A stretch of DNA of 64,000 bases. It comes from Nelumbo lutea. Its lineage: Eukaryota; Streptophyta; Magnoliopsida; Proteales; Nelumbonaceae. How positions within the stretch are numbered: position 1 is the first letter of the stretch; the number at the start of each line of letters is the position of its first letter. Location: assembly GCA_022828595.1 (NCBI GenBank), contig JAKGHH010000004.1:57438422-57502421 (forward strand). The letters run 5' to 3'. The position numbers and the translations under genes were made by a program. Below the pieces are notes generated by a model, which saw only the letters and a program-made list of their open reading frames with translations, made no database searches and had not been told where the DNA came from. Positions 46,093 through 58,233 of the stretch are shown piece after piece.

Positions 46093-47465
46093 GCATATTT
46101 TAAGTGATCAGGTAGGGTCTTTAGTTCCAGCTCCGGAGCCTGTAAAACAGAGGGTAGCAGCCTTGTGTGAGAAACATTCGATCATCGATCTCCTCCTCCC
46201 TGTCTGATTGTGCCTTATATTCCAGCTCATCGTCAATGTCCTCCTCTCCAAAGACTTCCTATACAACTGAATCGATAGTATCAATAGAACAGATCGAATG
46301 ACACTCACTAGGATATTTCATTACATCAGAAATATTAAATTTTACAATCTCTCCGTCAAACTCGACGGAGAGGGTACCCTTGTCCACATCTATTTTGGTC
46401 TTGGCCATTTTCATGAATGGCCAACCTAATAGAAGTGGGGCTAAACTCATGGTTGTGTCTTCTTCCATCTTCAAGATGTAAAAATCAGTTGAAAAGATCA
46501 AATCGTTAACCTGCACTAATACATCCTCAACAATCCCTTCTGGGTATGCATTAGAACCATCAGCCAATTGAATAACAACTCTAGTCTCTTTTAAAGGACC
46601 TAGTCTCAATGCACAATAAATCGAGTATGACATGATATTAATAATGCACCTAAGTCTAGCATGGCATGCTCGATTCGTTTATTGCCAATCACACAAGGTA
46701 GGGTAAACATACTTGGATCAGCACGCTTTTCTGGCAGGGTCCTCTTAATTACGGCTGAAACGTTCTCCCCCACTCTTACCTTTTCATCAATTCGCAACCT
46801 CCTCTTGTTAGTGCATAACTCTTTCAATAATTTTGCATATTTAGGGATTTGTTTTATTGCATCTAGCAAGGGAATGTTGATCTCCACCTTCCTAAAGGTT
46901 CCTAACACTTCTTGTTCATATTCCTCTCTCTTTGAACTTGCCAACCTACTAGGAAAAGGTGGTACAACATTAGTAACCTTAGGGAGAGGGGAGTCTGATT
47001 TTACCTCAATGGGGGTAGTTGTTTGACCCTTGTCCTTCCTCTTCCTTGGCTGCCTTCAATGGTGAACTTGGTTGGGGCTGCAACTCTCTTCCACTCCTCA
47101 ACACCACCACACTTGCATTCTCTTTCGGATTAACTACCGTTTGTGAGGGTAGTTTCCCGGAGTTCTGCGCCTCCAACTTGCTAATGGAAGTGGCAAGTTG
47201 GCTAATTTGGTTCCTAAATTCTGAATGCTGGTTATCGTTTCCTATTGAAATTGTTGAGTATTAGTAGCGAGAGCCTTAACTATATCATCTAAGGACATAC
47301 CTGAATTCGGGGGTTGGCCTTGCGTTGTGATGGGTATTGAAAACTGGGACTGTCGACTGAAATACTGGGGCTGATATTTCTACTGTCCTCCTTGGTTCTC
47401 GTAGCTTAGATTTGGATGATCTCTCCACCCCGGATTGTAATAATTGGAGTAGGGATCATACTTTT
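46093..47465 (-). pseudogene. Athila gag C-terminus and protease (element B)
   Basis: The protease is split at the active site. MLDLGA is in the segment 46606-46944 and the continuation MSYSIYCALRLGPLKETRVVIQLADGSNAY in 46259-46633 is in another frame, a frameshift near 46640. Upstream are the linker (VRVGENVSAVIKRTLPEK) and decayed gag tail sequence with stops (LPSQTVVNPKENA, LRSGREL) up to about 47465. There the element is cut and sense copia integrase begins. The gag N-terminus, leader and 5' LTR are missing. Confidence 0.85.
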
Positions 47466-47475
47466 GTTCTGATCG

Positions 47476-49553
47476 AGGTCGAGAAATAGTTGGGGAGAGA
47501 AATTAAAGCCCTTCAATTTGATCGAGGTGGCGAGTATCTCTCTGACGAGTTCAGGGACTACTTAAAGGACAATGCGATAGTATCACAGTTAGCTCCTCCT
47601 TCTACACCACAACTTAACGGTATTTTAGGGAGGAGGAATAGGACCTTATTAGATATGGTCCGGTCACTTCTCATACACTTAGAGTTACCCACATCCTTTT
47701 GGGGTTACGCATTAGATACTGCGATCTACATGCTGAATCAGGTTCCAACCAAATCAGTTCCGAACACTCCATATGAACTTTGGACCGAAGAGAAACCAAG
47801 TGTCAAATACTTGAAGATTTGGGGCTGTCCAGCACACGTTAAAAGAACGAGTGTGGACAAGTTGGAATCCAAGACTAGCCGTTGCCTATTTGTAGGCTAC
47901 CCAAAAGGCTCTGTAGGTTACCTTTTTTATGACCCAAGTGAGCAGAAAGTGTTTTGCAGTCGAAATGCCCAGTTCTTGGAGATCGATTATATCCTGGACA
48001 CCCATCGTCAGGAAATTGTTCTTGATGATGAGAGCTCAGGAGCAGTGGGAGATGTCCCACAAGTTCCAGGTAGTGACCAACCTAGAAGATCCACTCGGGT
48101 ATACAGGCCACCAGTCCGTTATGGTTATGACCAGGATAATTACCTGGTGGAAACCTTGACTAGTGAGGAGAATCCCGTGACTTACGCGGAAGCTATGTTG
48201 GACATAAATTCCCAGAAGTGGATGGAGGCCATGATAGCAGAGATGGACTCAATGGAGACCAAAGGAGTCTGGACTCTAGTAGATCCGCCCTCCGGGGTAA
48301 AAGCAATTGGTTGCAAATGGATTTACAAGAGGAAGAAGGGCCCCGATGGTAGGGTTGAGACCTTCAAAGCTCGTTTGGTAGCGAAAGGGTACACTTAGAA
48401 AGAGGGCATCGATTATGGAGATCTTATTGATGATATCTATATGCAGCAGCCGCAAGGCTTCATAGCTGCGGGTCAGGAAAACAAGGTATGTAAACTTAAT
48501 AGATCCATTTATGGACTTAAACAAGCTTCTAGAAGTTGGAACATCCATTTTGACTATGCCGTCAAATCGTTTGACTTCGAGCAGAATCCAGATGAACCTT
48601 GTGTTTACAGGAAGTACAGTGGAGATAAGGTTAGCTTCTTGGTTCTGTATGTAGATGACATTCTACTCATTGGGAATGATGTAGGAATGTTGACTACGGT
48701 AAAAGTATGGCTTTCACAGCAATTCTCCATGAATGATCTCGGAGAGGCCTCCTATATACTGGGTCTTCGACTCTATAGAGATAGATTGAAGTGGATAATA
48801 GGATTATCCCAATCTGCCTACATTGACAAAATAGTCAAAAGATACAGTATGGAAAACTCCAAGAAAGGAAATGTTCCTTTCAGGCACGGAGTCACTCTCC
48901 CCAAGAAGATGTCACCCAAGACATCTGAGGAGATTGATGGCATAAAGGACGTTCCCTAATGCCTCTGCCGTAGGGAGCATCATGTATACCATGCTGTGCA
49001 CTCGCCCTGACATTACTAAGGTAGTGAGTGTAGTAAGCAGATTTCAGGCCAACCCAGAGCAAGATCATTGGACTACTGTGAAAAACATACTTAAGTACCT
49101 TCGAAGGACAAAAAAGTTTTGTCTAGTATTCGATGGTAGCTCACTACAGATCCAAGGGTATACAGTTGTCGATTTCCAATCGGATCCAGATGATAGAAAA
49201 TCTACATCTGGATATGTTTTCACGATAGGATCGTGTGTTGTTTCCTGAGTGTCAGCAAACAGGGGTCCTAAATTGCAAATTAATAGTCCACAACCAAAGC
49301 CGAGCGTATTGCCGTAAGTGAGGCTGCCTTATGAATGAAGGTGTTCATTCCTGAATTTGGAATTCAGCACATCACCCATTCCATTGTTGTATGGCAACAC
49401 TGGACCTACAGGAGGATGATAGTAAGAGGTAGTATCAGCGGAGAACGTGGTAGACCCATTGACTAAGCCACTGACACAGAAAGTGTTTATGAAACACATG
49501 GAAAGTCTGGGACTCTGGCTAGTACCTGATTGGACCTAAGTGCAAGTGGGAGC
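47476..49553 (+). pseudogene. Copia pol: integrase core to RNase H, damaged
   Basis: Open at 47490-48398: [14 protein letters not shown] has the second integrase Asp, but the catalytic Glu motif reads [12 protein letters not shown], where the 61.8-kb copy has SERRNQTLL (Glu to Gly). The integrase tail continues to [16 protein letters not shown] after LVAKGYT is followed by a deletion that removes the RT segment with the first catalytic Asp. RT resumes at DLIDDIYMQQPQGF, with YVDD at 48648-48659. A one-base insertion near 48957 shifts the frame. RNase H (48982-49248) has KSTSGYVFTIG, then decays. It ends at the polypurine tract before the LTR. Confidence 0.92.
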
Positions 49554-50203
49554 TGTTAGACAGTTTTGTATGCCCTTAGTTTCAATCAAAATGATGTACT
49601 TTATGAATTTATTGTAAATGAATAAAAGTGCATATTTGATTCATGTTCCCTTGGTATGTTTCTGTGTAATACCCTTAAACTGGACACTTAATGAGACTCG
49701 TGATAGTTTAGAATGTTCACAGCCAGTGGGTCAGTCTGGGGAGACCTATCCTGATAAGGCTGACACTGTGGTGCCACCAAGTCGGTTGGGGTGGCTTGTC
49801 TCAGCTACCGGGGTGAGACCCTAGGCACATACAATGTGGGATTAATTGAATCTTTGAACTGGACTAGACTTCTAGTATTGCCCTGGACCTTGGAGATTGA
49901 TGTGCAAAACTAGAAAGTTACACCCGACACCTAGACTTGATTATGATACTGCACTAGGTGTCGGATTGGGTTGTCTTTGATATATCAACCAGTGAGATCC
50001 TTAGCGGGGGTCAAAACCTGGGTATGTTGGGACAGTCTGAGAATTCATCTGAGTGGGTGATCATAGTGACAGGATCAGCCCGTTTGTCGAACAAAGGTAA
50101 TGATCGAGGATGCACTCTCACTGATGGAAAAAAAGACTACCGGTAGTCGATTTAAATCGTTGAGATTTGTTTTGCAAAATATATTTTATATGAGATATAA
50201 AAG

Positions 50204-50235
<32 letters not shown>

Positions 50236-50745
50236 GGTTTCGAAATGTTTGCAAAAGGTTTTAATTCCCGGGATCCATACTTGAGAGAGTGCAACACTGT
50301 TCCTAGCAGCCGAGAGAGGTCCTCTCTTGTCGGGCAGTGTATGATCATTGTGGGCTGAGAGGTTGAGTGTACCATTGAGGATAATACCTGATGGACTAAT
50401 CTTGCATCTGCCCACCGTCCCTGGGTGTTACAAGGTGGCTTGGCCCAGGAGCCCATCTGATGGGTTTTCAGGGGGTGCACTATCCATAACAGTGTATTCG
50501 GCCTGGCCTTGTAACAAAGGCTGGGCTGAACCCATGTGGCTGATGTGTAGATCAATGTTTGGGTCCCATGCCATACAAGTAAGCCCAACTGGGCAACATT
50601 TTGGAAGGCTTAATGAATACATATCCCTAAATGGGCCTTAAGCCCATTTCGAACTGGGCTGATTTGATTAGTCTTTAAGGGGCGAATTCTGAGATAAGAT
50701 CAGCTGATAGGATTGGGCCCACACTCTATCCACTCAGAGAGTCCA

Positions 50746-50896
50746 AGATCTAAATGAGATTTAGATTTGGAAACTTCCTAATTAGATTAGGAGCTGGCTG
50801 ATCTAATCTACAGATAAGATAAGGATTATCCCTTATCTTAAAGGGACTTCAAATCCAGATATGATTTGGGTTAGCAACTCCTAATGGGATTAGGAG
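50746..50896 (+). promoter_or_regulatory. LTR palindrome array
   Basis: The same series as at 6216-6368: AGATCTAAAT with ATTTAGAT (50746-50766), TCCTAAT/ATTAGGA (near 50777-50793), GATAAGG with CCTTATC (50818-50836) and CTCCTAAT/ATTAGGAG (50878-50896). TATATAAAA follows at 50911. Confidence 0.8.
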
Positions 50897-50910
50897 CTGA
50901 TCCCTTTAAG

Positions 50911-50919
50911 TATATAAAA
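50911..50919 (+). promoter_or_regulatory. LTR TATA box
   Basis: TATATAAAA in TTTAAGTATATAAAAGGAAG. It would drive transcription through the gag at 53278 and on into the inverted gag/leader copy. Confidence 0.75.
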
Positions 50920-51486
50920 GGAAGAGGGGGCGGCAGCCTTTAGACACAATCACCAGCAACAGTCTTGTCCTCAGAGCTGAGATAACAGAGGAGAGAATTC
51001 TGCACCCTGCAAATTCTCTCTAGCCGCCTCCTTCCTATAGTCGCCGCCTATAGCAGTTCGATCTCCATTGCTTGGGAGAAATCAAGATTGGATCATGATT
51101 CCATTCTTTTGGAGAAAAGATTGGTGGAGTTGTATTCACAAGCCGTCCAGGTGATTCTTAAGAAGCATCAGGTTCTTAGGAAGGACACTGCTGATTCTGC
51201 TCCACCTTGCACTGCGCCATCTTCAGTGGGAGTAGATTTTGGTTTCTACCTTGGACGTGAACACCTCCATTGAGAGATATTATTTCTCTGTATCAGGTAT
51301 TATCTCTCTCTCTTCTCCTTTTGGTTCAGATCTGGTTCAGTTTATGGTTCAAAAATGATCCTTGAAAATATGATTTTCTAAATAAGGAATTCGATTCCGA
51401 GTTGAAGGGAAAGAAAAATTTTTGAAATTCGCCCCCCTTTATTCCGCAATCTTGGGCGTCCATATGATGGATTTCCTATCCCTTCA

Positions 51487-53277
51487 GTGGTATCAGAGCC
51501 AGGTTCAAATCTTGAACCATTCTGTTTCATATTTGAACTTGCGCAAATAGGGAGAAGGCGTTCTACCCAATTTTCGCAGATATGGGTTTTGGGAAATTTT
51601 TTCCCAAAACTAATGGGCAAATAATCTGAAATTAATTTTAAATAAATCTGATTATTATTTAGAATAGTTCTTTATAATTTTCTTGATTTATGGGCTGTAC
51701 GTACAAAAGGAGATCGAAATCTTGATTTGCGCAGGGAGAACTGCAAGATTTGCAGTTTTTTGAATTGAATTTATTACATTTGGTCTGTAAATATTTTTTT
51801 TTTATTTTTAGACTCAATGTATAGGCATTCGATCTGATGTAATAATTAATAGAAATAGGATTTCTATTTATTTTTAATTTTGGATCAAAGATGGCGGCGC
51901 AGAGAAGGAGATTTCACAGATGGGAGATTCGCTATCTGCGATTTGCAGTTTGAGAAACTGCAACCTGTGATCTAACCTCTGTTTTGCAGGATGGAGTGTT
52001 CGAACATCCCTGACTAACTTTTTTTTTTCTTTTATCAGTTATTTAATTTCAGATTATTTTCTTGAATTAAGGATTTAATTAAAAATCAAAACCTAGACCC
52101 ATTCGTACCAAGATTTGTTCAAACTGTTTGGACCAATTCTAGGGTTTAATCAAGGCTGAAAGTCAGCCCTAATTTTCCCACTAATGGGCCTAAGGATTGA
52201 TATTTAATTAAATGGTTAATTCAGCCCAGCCTGTAAAGGCCCGGTTTTAAATAGTTAAAACTGCAAAAGCCCATTTTAAAGGATAAAGCTATATGGGCCG
52301 AACTGGGTAACCCTAATTTAGCCCATATACCTAGATAATATTAATGGTTAATATTATGGAATTTTAACAGGCTTCCAACGGGCGTTACAGATAATTAATT
52401 GATTGGATCAATCTATCCTTGCATGAGATGTATGGATGTGTGATGTGTTGCGTACATGGGCCATAAGTACTTGGCCCATGCTCTTTCGACAATGGCTCTT
52501 GCGCACACCATGGCTGAATGCACATCATTGCCATGGTGTCCCTTTTGGTCATTGGATGCCTTCCCTCAGTGGTGGGCCCCACACCTCATCAAGAGGTTAT
52601 GTGCGGAACCTTAGACGATTTAAGCCCCACCGAAATCTGGCTTTATGAAAGTCAGTGGGAGCCACTTTGGTTTGACCTAAATCAAACTAGGGCATAGTTA
52701 TTTGTTCCCTCCAGCTAATATGAGTGCAAGTGATAGGGTGATTCATATGATGAACTCTCTAAACACCTTCCATCATTAGCACAAGGATGGGTCATTCAGT
52801 AATGAGGAATCTCACCAGAAAATGGGCTATCCATTTGCTGTTGGGCTTGTCTGAGTGTTTCATAAGATGATAGGGGCGTCATAGACTGATGTGGGAGGGG
52901 CTTCACCAGAAAATGGGAACTCTCTCACGGTACCTTGGCGTTCACAAATATGATGGATAAGCACTCATTGGATAGAATGGTTTACCTAAAAACGGCTCTG
53001 AACCTTGTCTGATAGAGGCCAAAGGGAAAATTCGTATGATGAGTGGATATGATCCTTCACAGAAAGGTGGTGGGGTTATGCAACTGAAACAGTTGGCTCC
53101 ATGCACCCTATGTGATTTCCCACATTTCCAGAAACAACCCGTTGTCTCCATCACTGAGAAAGGAGGGAAATCTTAGAGATGAATAAATGGAAATGGATCG
53201 TAGATTAAAATCCATATCTATGAAATGAACATGAATCAAATTAGATTGTCGACTGATGTTTGCTCTTTTATCAGAAA
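51487..53277 (+). other. Copia leader, complete
   Basis: About 1.79 kb, ending at the gag start ATGGCAAATGG. The stem-loop CACCATGGC/GCCATGGTG is at 52506-52538. It is the left arm, together with gag, of a large inverted repeat whose right arm is 54593-56956. Confidence 0.85.
51488..51505 (+). other. Primer-binding site
   Basis: TGGTATCAGAGCCAGGTT, perfect initiator tRNA-Met type, one base after the LTR end. Confidence 0.9.
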
Positions 53278-54163
53278 ATGGCAAATGGATCTTTTGCAAA
53301 GCTTCTTGATGACAACAAGCTTAAGGGCCCAAACTATGCCGACTGGTACAGGAACCTTATGCTGGTCCTAGCTTCAGAAAAGCTGGACAAAGTCGCAAAG
53401 AATCCTGCCCCAGAACGTCCGGGTGACAGGGCTTCCGAAGCTCGAAGGAGAGACTTTCTGGAATGGGAGGAGAAAAACTCCCTAGCACGGTGTTACATCA
53501 TCGCCTCCTTGGACAACCTAATACAGAGGCAGTTCGATCAGATCGTACTTGCCAAGGACATATTGGACAGCCTGAGGATGATGTATGAAGAGCATAATCA
53601 TTCTACTCCGCAAAAGGTCTTGAAGCAGTTCATGACCACTCAAATGTCCAAGGGCCAACAAGTTCACAACCATTGTCTTCAGATGATGGGTTACATCAAC
53701 AAACTGGAGGCTCTTGGATCCGGGCTAGACCTCGCAACCCAGATAAACGCTATCCTTAATTCTTTGCCTCCTTCCTTTAATCCGTTCATCATGAACTATA
53801 ACATGAACAAGCTAAATGTCAACTTGCAAGCGCTCAACAATATGTTGCAAAGAGCTAAAAAACTAATTAAAAAGGATGAGCCTGTAGCTATGCTTGTTGA
53901 AGCTAGCAAAACGGGCAAGAGAAAGAGGAAGGCAAAGAAACCTCAGAAGAAAGCCACCAAGGGCAAAAGGCAGAAGAAAGACAAAACATTAGATGCATGT
54001 CACTTCTGCAAAAAGACCGGCCACTGGAAACGGAATTGTCCTGCCTACCTGGAATCTAAGAAAAGTAATTTCAAAACTTTTGTTATAGAAACCAATTTAT
54101 TGGTAGTTTCTGCGTCCTGGTGTATTGACTCCGGGGCTTCAACTCATACGTGTAACTCATTGT
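53278..54163 (+). pseudogene. Copia gag plus protease start, best-preserved copy
   Basis: Uninterrupted from MANGSFAKLL, about 295 codons. It has the capsid region (GPNYADWYRNLML, QINAILNSLPPSFNPFI), a basic linker (KTGKRKRKAKKPQ), a CCHC zinc knuckle CHFCKKTGHWKRNC at 53998-54039, and the protease active site WCIDSGASTHTC with Asp-Ser-Gly intact. It binds and packages element RNA in this family. The frame is cut after CNSL by a deletion that joins it to the integrase tail, so the polyprotein is not complete. The gag portion itself could be translated. Confidence 0.9.
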
Positions 54164-54592
54164 AGGGGTTCCAACCAAATCGGTTCCGAATACTCCATAT
54201 GAACTTTGGACCGAAAAGAAACCAAGTGTCAGACACTTGAAGATTTGGGGTTGTCCAGCACACGTTAAAAGAATGAGTGCAGACAAGTTAGAATCCAAGA
54301 CCAGCCGTTGCCTATTTCTGGCTACCCAAAAGGCTCTGTAGGTTACCAATTCTATGACCCAAGTGAGCAGAAAGTGCTTTGCAGTCGTAATGCGCAATTC
54401 TTGGAAACCGACTATATCCTGTACACCCATCGTCAGGAAGTTGTTCTTGATGAGGAGAGCTCAGGAGCAGTGGGAGATGTCCCACAAGTTCCAGGTAGTG
54501 ACCAACCTAGAAAATCCACTCAGGTATCCAGGCCACCAGTCCGTTATGGTTATGACCAGGATAGTTACCTGGTGGAAACCTTGACTGGTGGA
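54164..54592 (+). pseudogene. Copia integrase C-terminal fragment
   Basis: It begins within [21 protein letters not shown], collinear with 47747-48165, including [19 protein letters not shown] and [20 protein letters not shown] frameshift lies near 54320. It ends at a fold-back junction where TGGTGGAAACCTTCAGC passes into antisense gag. Most of pol is missing on both sides. Confidence 0.88.
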
Positions 54593-55179
54593 AACCTTCA
54601 GCAAGCATAGCCACAGACTCATCTTTCTTAATTAAATCCTTGGCACTCTACAACATGTTGCTGAGTTCCTGGACGTTGACATTCAGTTTGTTCATATTGT
54701 AATTCATTATGAAATGGTTGAAAGAAGGAGGAAAAGAGTTAAGGATGGCATCCACTTGCATGCCATAATTTAGCCCGGATCCAAAGGTCATGAACCTGTT
54801 GCCCCTTGGACATTTGAGCGGTCATGAACTGTTTCAAAACCTTCTGCCAAGTAGAATGATTCTGCTCTTCGTACATTGTCTTTAAACTATCCAATATGTC
54901 CTTGGCTAGTTCGATCTGATTGAACTACCTCTGTATCGGATTGTCTAGGGATGTAATGACATAGCAGCGGGTTAGGGAGTTTTTATCCTCCCAATTTTGG
55001 AATTCCCTCCTTTTGGGCTCAGAAGCCCTACCACTCGGATACTCTAGGGCAGGATTTTTTACTGCCTTATCTAATATTTCAGATGTTAAGACCAGCATGA
55101 CGTTACGGTACCAATCGGCATATTTCGGTCCCTTAAGCTTGTTGTTGACAATAAGCTTTGCAAATTGTCCATTTGCCAT
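54593..55179 (-). pseudogene. Copia gag, inverted copy
   Basis: The minus strand starts MANGQFAKLIVNNKLKG at 55179, open to about 54925, then continues with stops. It includes MSKGQQVH, then a deletion and other changes, and ends near the PVAMLVE region at 54593. It faces the gag at 53278 across a 430-bp spacer. Confidence 0.88.
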
Positions 55180-56956
55180 TTTCTGGTAAAACAACAAACA
55201 TTAGTCCACAACCTAATTTGATTCATGTTCATTAAATAGACATGGCTTTTAATCTATGTTCCATTCCCATTTGTTCATCTCTGAGATTTCTCTCCCATCT
55301 CAGTGACAGAGACAACGACTTGTCTCTGGAAATGTGGAAAACCACATAGGGTGCATGGAGCCAACTATTTCAGCTGCAAAACCCCACCACCTTTCTGTGA
55401 AGGATCATATCCACTCATCATATGAGTTTTCCCTTTGGCCTCTGTCAGACAAGGTTCAGAGCCATTTTCAGGTAAACCTTTCTATCCAGTGAGTGCTCAC
55501 CCATCATATTTGTGAACGCCAAGGTACCATGAGAGAGTTCCCATTTTCTGGTGAAGCCCCTCCCACATTGGTCTATGACGCCCCTATCATCTTTTGAAAC
55601 ACTCAGACAAGCCCAACAGCAAATGGATAGCCCATTTTCTGGTTTGTTTCCTCATTACTGAAGGACTCATCCTCATGCTAATGATGGAGGACCTTTAGAG
55701 AGTTCATCAATGAATCTCCCTATCACATGCACACATATTTGCTGGAGGGAACGAAAAATTACGCCCTAGTTTGATTTAGGTCAAACCAAAGTGCCTTCTA
55801 GTGACTTTCATAAAGCCAGATTTTGGTGGGCCCAAATTGGCTAGGGTTTCGCACGTATCCTCTTCAGGAGGTGTGGGGCCCACCATTGAGGGAGGTCATC
55901 CAATGACCAGCAGGGACACCATGGCAATGATATGCATTCAGCCATGGTATGCGCAAGAGCCCCTATCGAATCAACATGGGCCAAACACTTATGGCCCATG
56001 AACGTAGCACATCACACATCCATACATCACATGCAAGGAAGAATTGATCCAATCAATTAATAACTGTAAAGTCCATTTAAAGCCCATAATATTAACCATT
56101 AATATTATCTAGGTATATGGGCCGAAATTAGGGTTGACCAATTTGGTCCATAGAGCTTTATCTGCGAAGTGTGCTTTTAGCAGTTTTAACAACTTAAAAC
56201 TAGGCCTTTACATGTTGGGCCACATTAAACATTCAATTAATTATGAATCCTTAGGCCCATTAGTGGGAGAATTAGAGCTGACATTCAGCCTCGATCGAAC
56301 CCTAGATTTGGTCCAACCAGTTTGGACTAATCTGGTTCGAATGGGTCTAGGGTTTGACCTTTAATTAAAGATTTAATTCAAGAAATTAATCTGAAATTAA
56401 ACAATGATAAAATAAAATCAAGAATCAGTCAGATAGGGCTGTTTGCAAAATCCATCATGCAAAATAGAGGTTAGATCACAGTTTGCAGTTTCACAAACTG
56501 CAAATCACAGATAGTGATTCTCCCATTTGTGAAATCTCTTTCCTTGCGCTGCCATCTTCGATCCCAAATAAAAATAAATAGAAAACCAAATTTCTATTAT
56601 AATTACATCAGATCGAATGCCTACACATTCAGTCTAAAAAATAAAAAAAAATATTTTATAGACCAAATGTAATAAAATAATTAAGAAACTTTAAAATCGC
56701 AGGTTCACTGCGCTAATCAAGATTTCGATCTCCATGTGTATGAACAACCCATAAATCAAAAAGATTATAAAGAATAATTCTAAATAATAATCAGATTTAC
56801 AAAATTACATTCAGATTAATCGCCCATTTACTAGAAACAAATTTTCCAAAAAAAACCCTATAACTATGCAAATCAGGTAGAACACCTTCTGCATATTTGC
56901 GCAGGTTCAGATTTGATCCAATTCGGTTCAAGACTTGAACCTGGCTCTGATACCAC
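55180..56956 (-). other. Copia leader, inverted copy, with primer-binding site
   Basis: Antisense leader, collinear with 51487-53277. The stem-loop is at 55917-55949 and the primer-binding site complement (TGATACCA end) at 56938-56955. A 12-bp stub of LTR end (56957-56968) follows. Confidence 0.85.
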
Positions 56957-57010
56957 TGAAGGGATGAGACTTGAACCTTCTGCCCATTTGCGTAGGTTCA
57001 GATTTGATTA
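56957..57010 (-). other. Rearranged LTR/leader junction
   Basis: 12 bp of LTR end (TGAAGGGATGAG), then about 40 bp that repeat leader sequence next to the primer-binding site (TGCCCATTTGCG with AGGTTCAGATTTGATT), then mid-LTR. Most of the LTR is deleted and part of the leader is re-copied, consistent with template switching or repair synthesis. Confidence 0.65.
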
Positions 57011-58014
57011 TTATGTGCTCACTCAGCCTTCCAAACTACTGCCCAGTTGGGCTTCCTTGTATGGCGTGAGACCCAAAAATTGATCTACACATCAACCACA
57101 TGGGTTCAACCCAGCCTTTGTTAAAAGGCCTGGCCGAATACATTTTTATGGACAGTGCACCCCCTGAAGCCCATCACATGGGCTCTATGGGCCCAACACT
57201 TACTCTATGTGGTCCCTGGGCCAAGCCACCTTGTAACACCCAGCAGATGCAAGATTAGCCCATCAGGTATTACCCTCAATGGCCTTACACTTAACTTCTC
57301 AGCACATAATGATCAAACACTGCCCGACAAAAGAGGACCTCTCCCTCGGCTGCAAGGAACAGTGCTGCATTCTCTACTCACATGGATACCAGGATTTAAA
57401 AACTTTTGCAAACATTTGAAAACCATAATATATATACTTTTATATCTCATATAAAATATATTTTGCAAACAAATCTCAACGATTGAAATCGACTGCCGAT
57501 AATCTTAGTTTCCATCAGAGAGAGTGCATCCCTGATCATTACCTTTGTCTGACAAAGGGGCTGATCCTGTCACTATGATCACCCACTCAGATGAATTCTC
57601 AAACTATCCCAACAGGCCCAGGTTTTGACCCCCACTAAGTATTTCACTGATTGGGATATCAAAGACAACCCAATCAATCTCCAAGGTCGAGCGAAGTACT
57701 GGAAATCTGGTCCGATTCAAAGATTCAATTAATCCTACACTACATGTGCCTTGGGTCTCACCCTGGCGGCTGAGACAGGCCACTCCAACATTTGGCAGCA
57801 CACCAATGTCAGTCTTGGTAGGATAAATCTCCCCAGCCTTATCCAATGGTTGTGAACATTCTAAACTAACACGAGTCTCCTATGTGTCCAATTTAAGGGT
57901 ATTACACAGAAACACACCACAGGAACATTAATCAAATATGTACTTTATTCATTTACAATAAATTCATAATGTACATCATTCTGATTGGAGCTAAGGGCAT
58001 ACAACTTTCTAACA
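57011..58014 (-). repeat. Copia LTR, antisense, 5' half
   Basis: From mid U3 to the LTR start (ACTTTCTAACA at 58004-58014, complement of TGTTAGAAAG). No palindrome array or TATA box is retained. Confidence 0.85.
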
Positions 58015-58233
58015 GAAATTTGATTTCTGTTTCTAAATTGTGTGCTGATGGATATATTGTTTACTTTAGTAATATGATTATTGTTAAACAGAATATTAAT
58101 TTCATCGCATGCGGGGAACTGGAGAATGGTCTCTATGTTCTATGTCCTCTAGAAACTAACTTAACCGAAACTACGTCAGTCGAAATTCCCAAGAAAAGGA
58201 GTTGTGGTATAGTTAGTCCCACATGCCTGTGGC
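58015..58233 (+). pseudogene. Copia pol fragment upstream of integrase
   Basis: About 73 codons: NLISVSKLCADGYIVYFSN ... GELENGLYVLCPLETN ... SPTCLWHF, homologous to 4340-4567. It stops in the first His of the integrase zinc motif, where antisense LTR begins. It is a pol scrap trapped between two antisense LTR fragments. Confidence 0.82.

Larger units (their letters stand above)
49554..51486 (+). repeat. Complete copia LTR (1,933 bp) shared by two internal regions
   Basis: From TGTTAGACAG to CTATCCCTTCA. It follows a pol 3' end and polypurine tract, and precedes a perfect primer-binding site, leader and gag. It thus acts as 3' LTR for the left unit and 5' LTR for the right unit. It has an (AT)n tract at 50205-50230, palindromes at 50746-50896, a TATA box at 50911 and the transcribed hairpin at 51197-51235. 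Confidence 0.92.
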
